DNA from: Candidatus Methylumidiphilus alinenensis
GTDB taxonomy: Bacteria > Pseudomonadota > Gammaproteobacteria > Methylococcales > Methylococcaceae
NCBI GenBank assembly: GCA_003242955.1
Contig: QJPH01000275.1
Location: 1 to 34,631, forward strand
DNA: 34,631 bases
Reading direction: 5' to 3'
Part shown: positions 16,959 through 24,347 of the stretch, piece by piece
Numbering within the stretch: position 1 is the stretch's first letter
How the letters are laid out: the number at the start of each line of letters is the position of its first letter
The notes under the pieces: model-generated
Told to the model about the DNA's origin: nothing
What the model saw: only the letters and a program-made list of their open reading frames with translations
Databases searched by the model: none
Translations under genes and position numbers: made by a program

Positions 16959-17551
16959 GTTTTTATTCTCCTAAGGATGAAGTATTTCGGTGAACGGTCT
17001 CTCTGGAACAAAGACTGGGTTAAACCCAGTAATTTAGTCAACAATTGTCACGCACATAAACATCCGCCCACAATTTAACCGGAATTCCACCTATGGATTG
17101 GAATGATGCAAAAATCGTGAGGCCTAGGATGATTCTGAACCTACCCAAGTCTGTCCACAAGGACAAGTTGACCTCATTTTCGGACAAATAACCTTTTATT
17201 AAGTCTTAGACGGTCTGGAGAACCTAGATTGATCGTTGCGCAAGAATCCATTTGAAATATTAGATGTGACAAGGAGCAACTCTTCGTCGCTGAAGCGAAA
17301 GTCAGCTTATAGGTTAGTTCCTGACGATCAGTTGATTTTGGTCGACGGCTGCTTTGGGTCGATACCGTTCAGATGATCTTGCCACAATAACGTGAACAAT
17401 TGGCAGACAGCGCAACATAGCGTTCGTATCTCCTGTCAATCACAAACGCCGGTGCTCCTCGTCATCGACATATAGCGTTTCTTCACCCGGCATAAATGCT
17501 GGCGGCGATCAATGAACGACAGGCGCTTTAAGCCGAGAGAATCCGCCAGCG
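16959..17551. other. Gene-free spacer upstream of hypX
   Basis: I see no gene, RNA or repeat I can support in these 590 bases. Short frames on both strands have no ribosome binding site and no recognisable protein. The stretch is moderately AT-rich at 17130-17300 and should contain the hypX promoter, which I cannot place. Confidence 0.5.
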
Positions 17552-18280
17552 TCAATATTCCCATGCGCCGGAAACCGCAATCAAACTCCCGATCATGCTT
17601 GCGGGGCTTTCGGTGACGAGCCATTTCACGGTGGCGGCGATTTCTTGTGGGCGCACCGGTCGGCCCAAGGGTATCTGTTCGGCCATGCGCTTACGCTCGG
17701 CTTCTGTGACAGCGCCTTCTTCGACCAAGCCTGGACAGATGGCATTGACCCGAACCCCCTTGGGGGCAAGCGCGGCCGCCCAGGTCTTGGTTAAAATGGC
17801 AATCCCGGCCTTCGCCGCACAGTAGGCGGCTGACAGAGGCCATGCCTTGATGTTTTCCACCCCTGCAAAGGCGAAGTTCACAATGTGCCCTCTCGACTCA
17901 CAGAGATAAGGCTGGGCATGATAGGTGACATTGAAGCAGGTGTGCAGATTAAGGGCGATGGCCTCCTGCCATTCATCGGGGGTCATCTCGGTGATGTCGT
18001 GGTAATGGAATGGCCCGACCACGTTGATCAGAACATCCAGATGACCAAACACGCCGATGACCTCGTCAATCATGGACTGGGCTTGGTCGGGGTGGGTCAG
18101 GTCATAGCGCATGACGTGGCTCGCACAGCCTCGGGCCGTTAGCAATGGTTGCAGTTCGGTGATTGCTTGCAGGTTTTGATTGCAGTGTAACGCGATGGAC
18201 GCGCCGCCGCTTGCCAGTTCAAGCGCAATGCCGCGTCCGATTTCGGAGCTAGCCCCGGTAATCAATATTGACTGTGCCAT
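17552..18280 (-). CDS. Atypical short-chain dehydrogenase/reductase
   Basis: The ATG at 18280 is preferred because a GGGGGGA ribosome binding site lies two bases before it; the upstream 20 codons (MDGLSVFHFGQVEAIRLGGT) are probably not translated. The 242-residue product has a Rossmann motif, ITGASSEIGRGIALEL, with Glu replacing the usual middle Gly. VLINVVG stands where NNAG is normal. YCAAK retains the catalytic Tyr and Lys. The catalytic Ser position after IVN is occupied by FAFAG. The C-terminus (AVSGAWEY) is FabG-like. Loss of the Ser occurs in pteridine reductase-like SDRs, where Asp replaces it, so a specialised or altered reductase is possible. The substrate is unknown. Confidence 0.8.
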   Translation of the reverse strand: MAQSILITGASSEIGRGIALELASGGASIALHCNQNLQAITELQPLLTARGCASHVMRYDLTHPDQAQSMIDEVIGVFGHLDVLINVVGPFHYHDITEMTPDEWQEAIALNLHTCFNVTYHAQPYLCESRGHIVNFAFAGVENIKAWPLSAAYCAAKAGIAILTKTWAAALAPKGVRVNAICPGLVEEGAVTEAERKRMAEQIPLGRPVRPQEIAATVKWLVTESPASMIGSLIAVSGAWEY

Positions 18281-18340
18281 AGTCCCCCCAAGCCTGATTG
18301 CCTCAACTTGACCGAAGTGAAATACGGAAAGCCCGTCCAA

Positions 18341-18715
18341 TTACATCGAATGCAGGCCAATCATATTGCCTTCAGTATCTTGAACCAGAGCAATGTAGCC
18401 ATATTCCCCGATTGACATCTTTGAACGATTGACTTGCCCGCCAGAACTCGCAACACGGCTTTCCTCAATGGCGCAGTCGTCGCAATGGAAATAAACGAGG
18501 GTAGCATTGCCGCCTGAGGAAACCCCGTCCATTTTGACAAGGGCTCCACAAGCCCCGTAACTGATTTTGTCCGCCGGAAACGCCCAGAGTTCAATGCCCG
18601 GAAATGGCTCATTCAGTTTTTGCAGCGTGACCTGAAACACGGATTCGTAAAAACGCTTTGCGCGATCAATGTCCTGAACATAGATTTCAAACCAAGCGAC
18701 GGGATTGTTTGTCAT
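18341..18715 (-). CDS. VOC-fold (glyoxalase/bleomycin resistance-like) protein
   Basis: Taking the ATG at 18715, which has an AGGG ribosome binding site seven bases upstream, the protein has 124 residues. It starts with NNPVAWFEIYVQDIDRAKRF, the first beta-alpha unit of a vicinal oxygen chelate domain. The second module begins at ATLVYFHCDDC and ends with GYIALVQDTEGNMIGLHS. The metal-ligand glutamate and histidine of glyoxalase I are only partly in place, so the protein more resembles the YdcJ/PhnB-like small VOC proteins of unknown ligand. It lies 60 bases upstream of the SDR on the same strand and may be co-transcribed with it. Confidence 0.82.
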   Translation of the reverse strand: MTNNPVAWFEIYVQDIDRAKRFYESVFQVTLQKLNEPFPGIELWAFPADKISYGACGALVKMDGVSSGGNATLVYFHCDDCAIEESRVASSGGQVNRSKMSIGEYGYIALVQDTEGNMIGLHSM

Positions 18716-18835
18716 TTCACTTGCCCTTATAGAATTTAGATTGCCTCGAAAAAGCTTCCAAAATAGCCCATCTTTCCAAACACTCTCCCCGCCTAAAAAA
18801 TTGGACAATGGTTTCTCATTTTTAGCGAGAAGACC

Positions 18836-19669
18836 ATGCGACCAAGACTCCTTATAACAATCCTGCTATCCGTCCTGACTGGACTTGCAGTGGCAGACAC
18901 CCATCCAGCTTCACCGTCCGTGTCCGACGCGGCGGACTGGCTGTCCAACGCCAACATCGAAGGGCTGAAGGCATTGCCTATCCATGGTTTGAGCATGGTC
19001 AAGGCGGGCGGCAAGATATTCTTCATGTCGGACAATGGGCGGTTTGCCATCACCGGAACCATGATCGAAGTGTGGAACCGGGTGGCTGTGACCGAACTGG
19101 ACCAGGTTGACCAGGTTGCCAATAGAATAGACCTGTCCAAGATGAAGCTCAAGATCGACGACCTCGGCCCTGCCACCGTCGGTTCTGGAAGCAACAGGTC
19201 GTAATGTTTGTCGATCCCCGCTGCCCGTACTGCGGCAAGGTGCAGAAGCAGATGGAGGCGCTCAAGGGCCAGTACACCTTCAAGCTAGTCCCCATTCCTG
19301 TCTTGGGGCAGGAATCGCAAAATCTGGCAGTGAAAATCGGCTGTCTGCTGCAAACCTCGTCCAAGGATAAGGCCCGCGACGCTTTGATGCACCAAGCCTA
19401 TGACACCCTACCGTCCGAGAGACTCCAAATGCGACCACGAACCCGTGCAACGGGCGCTGGTGACAGCCAAGCTGTTCGGCATCGACGGTGTGCCATTTTT
19501 AATTGCGCCGGATGGCCGCACCTTCAAGGGCGCACCGGACAATCTGGCTGACTGGCTGAAAAACAAACCTGTCCCAAAAACCCAAGTCATTCAGTCTCCA
19601 CAGACCGTGGAGAATGCCCAACCCGGCAAAGTCCAGCCGCCAGCGGCAAACGAAGGTGCGAAGCCATGA
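18836..19669 (+). pseudogene. DsbC-like thiol-disulfide isomerase of a conjugative element, frameshifted twice
   Basis: Three overlapping frames together spell one thioredoxin-fold protein of about 275 residues. Piece 1 (18836 to about 19190) has a signal peptide and a DsbC-type dimerisation domain. Piece 2 (about 19190 to 19415) reads QVVMFVDPRCPYCGKVQKQM and so carries the CxxC active site. Piece 3 (about 19415 to 19669) reads VQRALVTAKLFGIDGVPFLIAPDGR. Moving between pieces needs one frameshift near 19190 and another near 19410. The last codons overlap traV by four bases. Conjugative elements of the F/SXT type encode such a periplasmic isomerase to help assemble the pilus channel. Either the gene is dead or the assembly has indels here. 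Confidence 0.75.
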
Positions 19670-20205
19670 GAAAACTTGCACCTCTAGCCGTCATTTTCTT
19701 GCTTGCAACCCTGACTGTGGGTTGCGCCCCGAAGTATGATTGCAAAGGCTTGCCCGAAGACCCCTCCTGCCTGTCGGCGGTGGAGGCTTATCAAGCCACC
19801 GACAAGGCCAATACCACGGTCAGGTCAAAGGAACCCAAGTCCGTTGCTGACAAGGAAAGCAATCGCCCAAGCCATGCGGCAAATGCCCCCGCAGATATTT
19901 TCAACCCGGTTCCAGCCCCCAAAATCGAAGACCCCACGCCGATACGGACTCCATCAAAGGTCATGCGGATTTGGGTGGCCCCTTGGGAAGATGCGGACGG
20001 CGACCTCAACGTATCGGGCTATTTGTTCACCGAACTCGAACCGCGCCGCTGGATGGTCGGCAAGGCAGCGCCAACAGTGGCGACCAGCCTCAAGCCTTTG
20101 CAAGTCATCCACCGGGAGAAGGAGAAAAAGAGTGTGCCGTCCAATGCAGACCAAGCCAGGATTGACGAGGCAAGGCCGGACGGCATGACCGGGCCTGATC
20201 GGTAA
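19666..20205 (+). CDS. traV: TraV-like type IV secretion lipoprotein
   Basis: This 179-residue product has a lipoprotein signal peptide with lipobox TVGC (Cys near residue 20) and a nearby Cys pair (YDCKGLPEDPSC), as in TraV proteins. It also has the conserved C-terminal block KVMRIWVAPWEDADGDLNVS followed by GYLFTELEPRRW. TraV forms part of the outer-membrane core complex of F-type conjugation machines together with TraK and TraB. The start overlaps the end of the dsbC-like gene as ATGA. No frameshift is visible. traK and traB are absent from the window, so the protein has no local partner. Confidence 0.88.
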   Translation: MRKLAPLAVIFLLATLTVGCAPKYDCKGLPEDPSCLSAVEAYQATDKANTTVRSKEPKSVADKESNRPSHAANAPADIFNPVPAPKIEDPTPIRTPSKVMRIWVAPWEDADGDLNVSGYLFTELEPRRWMVGKAAPTVATSLKPLQVIHREKEKKSVPSNADQARIDEARPDGMTGPDR

Positions 20206-20364
20206 GGCTCAAACTAAGAGCAAGCTTGTTCCGGCGCAATGCTTCGAGTATTGGCCGAGAGGGGGCGGGAAACCGCCAGGACACCGGAAGCCTTGGTTTT
20301 CGAGGCAAGGCGGGGAAACCCGCCGCCATCCTTACAAACCCTGTAATCATTCAATGAGGAAGCC

Positions 20365-20682
20365 ATGAACTTGAAACCAACCCTCAAACAACCCAGCGTA
20401 CCCACGCTTGCAGTGCTATGCGCCGTCTCCCTTTTGCTTCTGGCCCCCGACGTTTTCTACGGGACTGGCGGTTCCTCTGAGTTCGGCTCGATCTACACCA
20501 TGCTCACCGGCTGGCTGCAAGGCACCTTGGGCCGCATCATGGCGGTCACTTTCGTTGCTGTCGGCTTGGTCGGCGGCGTGATGCGCGGCAGCATCATGGG
20601 CTTTGTGGTTGGCATCGCCGCTGGGCTTGGCGTGTACACCGCGCCCAACGTGATCGACGCCATCGTCACCGCCACGCTCTAG
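20365..20682 (+). CDS. traA: TraA-like conjugative pilin
   Basis: This small 105-residue protein has an N-terminal cleavable segment whose hydrophobic stretch reads VLCAVSLLLLAPDVFYGTGG. Two further membrane helices follow (IMAVTFVAVGLVGGVMRGS and FVVGIAAGLGVYTAPNVID), the layout of F-type TraA pilin subunits. A GAGGA ribosome binding site precedes the ATG. It lies 159 bases after traV, in the traV-traA order seen in SXT/F-like transfer regions. The gene appears intact although the neighbouring dsbC-like and traC genes are broken. Confidence 0.82.
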   Translation: MNLKPTLKQPSVPTLAVLCAVSLLLLAPDVFYGTGGSSEFGSIYTMLTGWLQGTLGRIMAVTFVAVGLVGGVMRGSIMGFVVGIAAGLGVYTAPNVIDAIVTATL

Positions 20683-20701
20683 CCACACCCAGAAAACCCG
20701 T

Positions 20702-20731
20702 GCCTTGCCCGTTTATTCGGGCAGGGCCGGA
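20702..20731 (+). other. Stem-loop between traA and the PLMP-domain ORF
   Basis: The sequence tgccttgcccg, loop tttatt, cgggcagggc pairs over about ten bases. It could be an attenuating hairpin after traA or a leftover of a guide-scaffold RNA, since IscB genes carry their omega RNA just upstream. No run of T follows, so a standard terminator is unlikely. Confidence 0.4.
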
Positions 20732-20763
20732 ATCGCACACCCAACCGATAGCAACCTAACCGC

Positions 20764-21084
20764 ATGTGTAGCGTACCCGTCTTTGGCGTGGAAGGGGAAA
20801 CCCTCGCGCCCTGCCATCCCGCCCGCGCCCGCCAACTGCTAAAGAACAACCGTGCCGTGGTGGAGTCCGTCCAACCTTTCAGCGTCCGGCTATTGTCGAG
20901 GCGTGGCATTAGCCTGTCCAGTCACCCTGGCATACCGGCCAATGCCTTTCCGCTGTCCAACGCCGACTTGCCAACCAATGCCAGTGGACAGCCTCATTCA
21001 ATCACACCGTCCAGCCCCGACTGTCTAGCCAATCCTGTACACGGCAAAGCTGGCAACAGCCAAACACAGGAGGTTCGCCAATGA
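20764..21084 (+). CDS. Small protein with only a PLMP/RRXRR-type (IscB N-terminal) domain
   Basis: The first 40 or so residues (VPVFGVEGETLAPCHPARAR, then QLLKNNRAVVESVQPFSVRL) match the PLMP or RRXRR domain that opens IscB/IsrB-type nuclease proteins: a hydrophobic start, G-x-x-L-x-P-C-H-P-A-R-A-R, L-L, then P-F-x-x-x-L. No RuvC or HNH segment follows. The remaining 60 residues are Pro-, Ser- and Asn-rich and match nothing I know. The ORF fills the gap between traA and traC and its stop overlaps the traC start as ATGA. The preceding 80 bases contain a stem-loop (20706-20730). It is either the relic of an inserted IscB-like gene or a stand-alone PLMP protein of the transfer operon. Confidence 0.6.
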   Translation: MCSVPVFGVEGETLAPCHPARARQLLKNNRAVVESVQPFSVRLLSRRGISLSSHPGIPANAFPLSNADLPTNASGQPHSITPSSPDCLANPVHGKAGNSQTQEVRQ

Positions 21085-22040
21085 ATACCCAAATCCACCC
21101 AAGGGCCAGCCAGTTGTTTTCCATTTTGGCCTACGATGCCGAGGACGGTCTGTTTCTGACCGAAGACCGTAGCTTGGCGTTTGGCTTCATCTGCCAGCCT
21201 TTGTCCGGCGCGGACCTTGCCGTGGCCGATAGGGTGAACGTGCTGCTGAACCAAGACTGGCCGGTTGAAACCCTGTTGCAGGTCAGTTTGTGGGCCTCGC
21301 CCGACATTGACGCGGCCTTGGCGTTGATGCAGGTGCGCAGAATGGCCCAACAGCAGCCCTTCCACAAGGACATGCTCCGCGCCACGGTGGAGTTTTTGGG
21401 ACAGGGGGCGCAATCGTCCTTGGACAGCGCTGCGGGCATGCGCCTGCGCAGGATGCAAGTGCTGGTCACGGTCAAGCTGCCAATGGCCGGGGCGATGCCC
21501 ACCGAGGGCGACCTCCGCCGGGTGGCAGAACTGCGGCTTTCGACTTTCCAGTCCCTAGGCACGATTGGCTTGAGGCCCGAGGCGCTGGGTTCCGGTCACT
21601 ATGTCCGCCTGCTGTCCACGATACTGAATTGGGGGGCTGATGCCGGTTGGCACGACCGGATATCCCCCGAATGCGACCCTGCCTCGCTGATCCGCGACCA
21701 GTTGTTCGACTTCGACAAAAGCCTGCGGGTCGATGCCCGTGGCCTATGGCTGGGGGATCGGTTTGGGACGGCAAAGGCCAAGCCATGACGGTGGACGACA
21801 TTGCCAAAGCCCTCTGTGCAAAGTCAGACCAGCGGCTCACCGACGTGGGCGAGCAGCTATTTTCGTTCCGCAAATAGGGCGGGGCCGCCGTCACCATCAC
21901 CCAGTCCGTCAACGACCTGTACCGCTCGCCCACCGGTCGGGCCATCGTCGAGAACTCGGCGAACATGTACCTGCTCGGACAGAAGGCGGAGGCCATCGAA
22001 GCACTGAAGGCCGACAAGCGTTTGCCGCTGTCCGATTCAT
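21081..22040 (+). pseudogene. traC: TraC-like type IV secretion ATPase with both Walker regions deleted
   Basis: AGGAGG lies seven bases before the ATG. The first 230 residues (HPRASQLFSILAYDAEDGLF, later HYVRLLSTILNWG and DQLFDFDKSL) match the N-terminal domain of F-type TraC. The frame then changes. A second piece reads GKGQAMTVDDIAKAL and DVGEQLFSFRK, then a TAG at 21875-21877, then GGAAVTITQSVNDLYRSPTG and ANMYLLGQKAEAIEAL. TraC is normally 800 or more residues with Walker A between the first and second pieces and Walker B between EQLF and the Tyr-Gly-Gly block. Both are missing, and the Tyr of that block is now the amber codon. The tail after RLPLSDS is foreign. The protein cannot be an ATPase. 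Confidence 0.82.
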
Positions 22041-22098
22041 TTCCCCATGAGCCGCCTCATCAGCAAGAATTGAAGCCAATGTACCAACTTTCAAAGGA

Positions 22099-22305
22099 TC
22101 ATGCCGCGATAACCTCGTCCTTGACAAAATGCAAACGGATGATACTTAGGCCTTGGCCTTCGTCAAAATGACAATACACTGCGTCACGCACACAGGTTTG
22201 CAATTCTTCTTTGGTATCCGCTTGGGTTAGGATGGAAGCACCTAAAGCCTTTGCGATATAGCCTCCCTCCGGTGCTTCTTCGACGACAAAGATAATTTCT
22301 TTCAT
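22099..22305 (-). CDS. HicB-like small protein, orphan
   Basis: This 68-residue protein starts MKEIIFVVEEAPEGGYIAKA, then ILTQADTKEELQTCVRDAV and ends IIRLHFVKDEVIAA. It has the beta-alpha pattern of HicB-type antitoxin folds with the N-terminal EAPEGGY block, a group often mislabelled as a 2-oxoisovalerate dehydrogenase subunit. HicB-like proteins normally pair with a small HicA toxin that binds RNA. No HicA-like frame is next to it: traC remains lie downstream and the Rpn stub upstream. It may be functional alone or be what is left of a pair. Confidence 0.7.
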   Translation of the reverse strand: MKEIIFVVEEAPEGGYIAKALGASILTQADTKEELQTCVRDAVYCHFDEGQGLSIIRLHFVKDEVIAA

Positions 22306-22351
22306 AGAATATTTCTTTCGAGTGTGAATGGACGTAAAATTTCACATAATT

Positions 22352-22390
22352 ATTTTCTTTACACCACGCATCGCGTGGTGTAAAGAAAAT
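22352..22390. repeat. 39-bp near-perfect palindrome at the break of the Rpn gene
   Basis: The 18-bp arms attttctttacaccacgc (22352-22369) and its exact complement (22373-22390) flank a three-base centre. The similarity of the Rpn gene ends exactly where this palindrome begins. It may be an inserted small element or the product of a hairpin-mediated rearrangement. Confidence 0.85.
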
Positions 22391-22675
22391 AGTATAAACC
22401 ATCCGCTCCGGCAGATGCCGGTAGGCCAGCAGTTGGATTTCAATCTGGTAAAACCGTCCTTCGCTGTCCTTGGCTTTGACATCCACCACGCTCAGTTTAT
22501 CGACCAAAAATTCCTTGCCGTTGCAGGGATTGAGTATTTCCGCTTCGGTTATCGGCGCAGTCAAATCGTCAACCAATACCGCGTTGAGGAAATGCACCAG
22601 CAGTTTACGGTTTTCCTCCGAGCCGAGCAATGCCTTGAATACGCAATCTATCTCGGGGTCTATGCGGGGTTTCAT
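22388..22675 (-). pseudogene. N-terminal fragment of a Rpn-family recombination-promoting nuclease
   Basis: The frame opens with MKPRIDPEIDCVFKALLGSE and continues through FLNAVLVDDLTAPITEAEIL and the PD-(D/E)XK nuclease core KLSVVDVKAKDSEGRFYQIE, where the D and QIE catalytic residues are visible, to YRHLPERMVY. After about 95 residues the family similarity stops at the palindrome. Rpn/PD-(D/E)XK transposase-like proteins usually have around 290 residues. Beyond the palindrome the frame simply reads through the hicB-like gene. The catalytic core survives but the C-terminal region is lost, so activity is doubtful. Confidence 0.8.
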
Positions 22676-22689
22676 GGCGGGTTTAGAAG

Positions 22690-22760
22690 CCCGGATGAAG
22701 CGTAGTGGAATCCGGGTTTTCGAGTTATCGTTTCCCGGATTCCGCTACGTTTCATCCGGG
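22690..22760. repeat. Palindromic repeat with 27-bp arms
   Basis: The arms 22690-22716 and 22734-22760 (cccggatgaagcgtag... and its complement ...ctacgtttcatccggg) pair with a few mismatches. Such units are widespread in spacers of proteobacterial genomes. This one directly follows the 5' end of the Rpn stub. Confidence 0.8.
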
Positions 22761-22763
22761 TTG

Positions 22764-22857
22764 CCATGAAAGTACGGTATCCAAGTAGGGTACGCTGTGC
22801 GTACCATTGTAAGCCCTTGAAGGTACGCACAGCGTACCCTACTTGGTATGGCTTTCA
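22764..22857. repeat. Palindromic repeat with arms of about 36-40 bp
   Basis: The left arm around 22764-22805 contains ccaagtagggtacgctgtgc. The right arm around 22822-22857 contains its exact complement. The short central loop is attgtaagcccttgaa. The long stem lies next to the repeat at 22690-22760 and no gene is present in it. Confidence 0.85.
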
Positions 22858-22908
22858 TCTTCGGGGGTGCAAACCAATTTGCATGAATGTTACACTTGCT
22901 TGAAACAT

Positions 22909-23205
22909 TCAACTTTGCATGAGTCTTTTATGTATCCAACTAGGATTTCGACGGCAATCCAATACCGCCATCACTAGAACGATATTCTGAGACATCCGAT
23001 AGTAAACCGCAAAAGGAAATCTTTTCGACACCAACCGATAGTATCCAAAAATAATTGGGTGAATTCCTCCGTAGATAGCTAAAGAACCAATATCGGAGTA
23101 AAGGGAATCCAGAAAATAATCCGCTAACTCAAGCGAATTCGCCGCATAGAATCCATACCCCTCTTCAAGGTCGCTTTCGGCGGAGGATAGGATTTTTATT
23201 TGCAC
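22909..23205 (-). CDS. RelE/ParE-type toxin
   Basis: The GTG at 23205 is chosen as the start because the product then opens with the family pattern VQIKILSSAESDLEEGYGFY (98 residues). The longer frame to 23244 lies inside the antitoxin gene. The core GGIHPIIFGYYRLVSKRFPF, then AVYYRMSQNIVLVMAVLDCR and the closing RRNPSWIHKRL, is that of RelE/ParE plasmid-stabilisation toxins, which cleave mRNA at the ribosome or poison gyrase. The antitoxin gene precedes and overlaps it by about ten bases, the usual toxin-antitoxin layout, which indicates coupled translation. Confidence 0.85.
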   Translation of the reverse strand: MQIKILSSAESDLEEGYGFYAANSLELADYFLDSLYSDIGSLAIYGGIHPIIFGYYRLVSKRFPFAVYYRMSQNIVLVMAVLDCRRNPSWIHKRLMQS

Positions 23206-23417
23206 GAGACATTTTGCCTTATTCTTTGTTTGGCTTCCTCCCAATCGGAAAACGTGCAGAGGCCATCAAGCAAAGCGGCTTCCCGCTCCGCCAATAGGCT
23301 TTCATGCCAATCTGGGGAATCCAAGGATTGTTTGCTTAAATCAGCCCAGAGCATTTCCATTAAATCAAGCTTTTGGGCCAAGGTCATTTGTGCCAAGGGT
23401 ATTTCAATTTTTTCCAT
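23196..23417 (-). CDS. Antitoxin of the addiction-module (TIGR02574-like) family
   Basis: This 73-residue acidic, helical protein reads LAQMTLAQKLDLMEMLWADL near the start and SPDWHESLLAEREAALLDG in the middle. It ends with DWEEAKQRIRQ. This is the standard pattern of the small antitoxins that precede RelE/ParE toxins. It should bind and neutralise the toxin encoded just downstream and probably represses their shared promoter. No promoter could be placed with confidence in the spacer upstream. Confidence 0.85.
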   Translation of the reverse strand: MEKIEIPLAQMTLAQKLDLMEMLWADLSKQSLDSPDWHESLLAEREAALLDGLCTFSDWEEAKQRIRQNVSCK

Positions 23418-23636
23418 TGTACATTCCTCATTATCAATACATCAGGTGGGCACAAGGATGTTACCCGCCGAATCTGAACGACCGGGCCAACATCATTCGG
23501 CGGAACCCGTCCTTCGGTTCCGCCTTACGGCCTTAAGCGGTCTCGCGTAGAAACTATGCAGCATCTAGACCGCTGGCCGGGACTTCGTTTATATAAAGAA
23601 GGCTCAAACAACAACTCTTAACCGAGGGCCACGACA

Positions 23637-23762
23637 ATGACGAACGAGATGCTGCAAGCGAATGATACCAACACTTCTGCCACCTTGACACCCCGCCTGC
23701 TGGTGGCGATTGAAATGAGCTTGAAGAACTGGCGTGATGGTGTTTACCTGGGTTCTTTGTGA
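23637..23762 (+). pseudogene. Probable N-terminal stub of an IS110-like transposase
   Basis: A 41-codon frame reads MTNEMLQANDTNTSATLTPR, then LLVAIEMSLKNW, after which it meets an unrelated tail and a stop. The short unstructured leader followed by VAIE-S-KNW resembles the opening of an IS110-family DEDD transposase branch. Those proteins have about 340 residues, so nearly all is lost. The sequence upstream (23460-23636) contains short hairpins and may include the left end of the element. The assignment rests on this short segment only. Confidence 0.4.
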
Positions 23763-24347
23763 AAATCTTGGATGCGAATCCCCTTGAATATGTTAGTGCT
23801 TGTCATGCTTTTCGTGGACTCCCCCGTTTTGATAGCCGGGTGGGATGGCTCCACAACGCATAATCGCTAAAATGAGAATTGCTGCGTTTCCGCAGCAATC
23901 CTTGCATCCCACCTTATTGAGAAGTTACAATATAGGACAGCACCCACTGCTTGGGGATAATAGATCAAACTGCCTTAGGGTATTCAGCAGATCCGTCTGC
24001 GGCAATGCCAGAGCGTTGAATAAGTCACGCCACGAATCCAATTTCGCCAGCCAATGACCCCAAAGAAAATCGAACTGGTACTCGACATTGCCGGATAAAT
24101 TCCAAATTGTGGTGGCATCGGGATGGTTAAACACCTCCTCGCAACGACTTCTTGCCACTGCAAAAACAACACCGGCCTGGGCAAAGCAATGGGTTTGAGG
24201 AAAGCCCCTACTCATTAACAGTGCGCCTTTTGGCCCTAGCAAGCCCCCGGTGTTCCACTATCGGGCAGAATCCATTTCGGGCTACCACTAAGCGAAGTTT
24301 GAGGATTCGATCCATGTCAATTCGTGAATGTTTGTTCAAAGTCATCG
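23763..24347. other. Spacer with a doubtful ORF upstream of the aryl-polyene-like block
   Basis: The only protein-like frame is on the minus strand, 23925-24242 (105 codons: IWNLSGNVEYQFDFLWGHWL, then LAKLDSWRDLFNALALPQTD). I do not recognise it. It has no good ribosome binding site, and its first 30 residues look random, so it could be the end of a lost gene. A small hairpin built from attgctgc and gcagcaat lies near 23877-23898. Confidence 0.4.

Noticed and set aside
17436-17624. A 62-codon minus-strand frame overlapping the end of the atypical SDR
   Set aside because: It has no ribosome binding site and about half of it is shadow of the SDR gene.
20683-20763. A complete IscB omega RNA upstream of the PLMP ORF
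   Set aside because: There is only one short stem-loop in 80 bases and no space for a full scaffold. At most it is a remnant, so no ncRNA feature is called.
22690-22857. The two adjacent palindromes as a CRISPR-like array
   Set aside because: They are different inverted repeats, not direct repeats with unique spacers.
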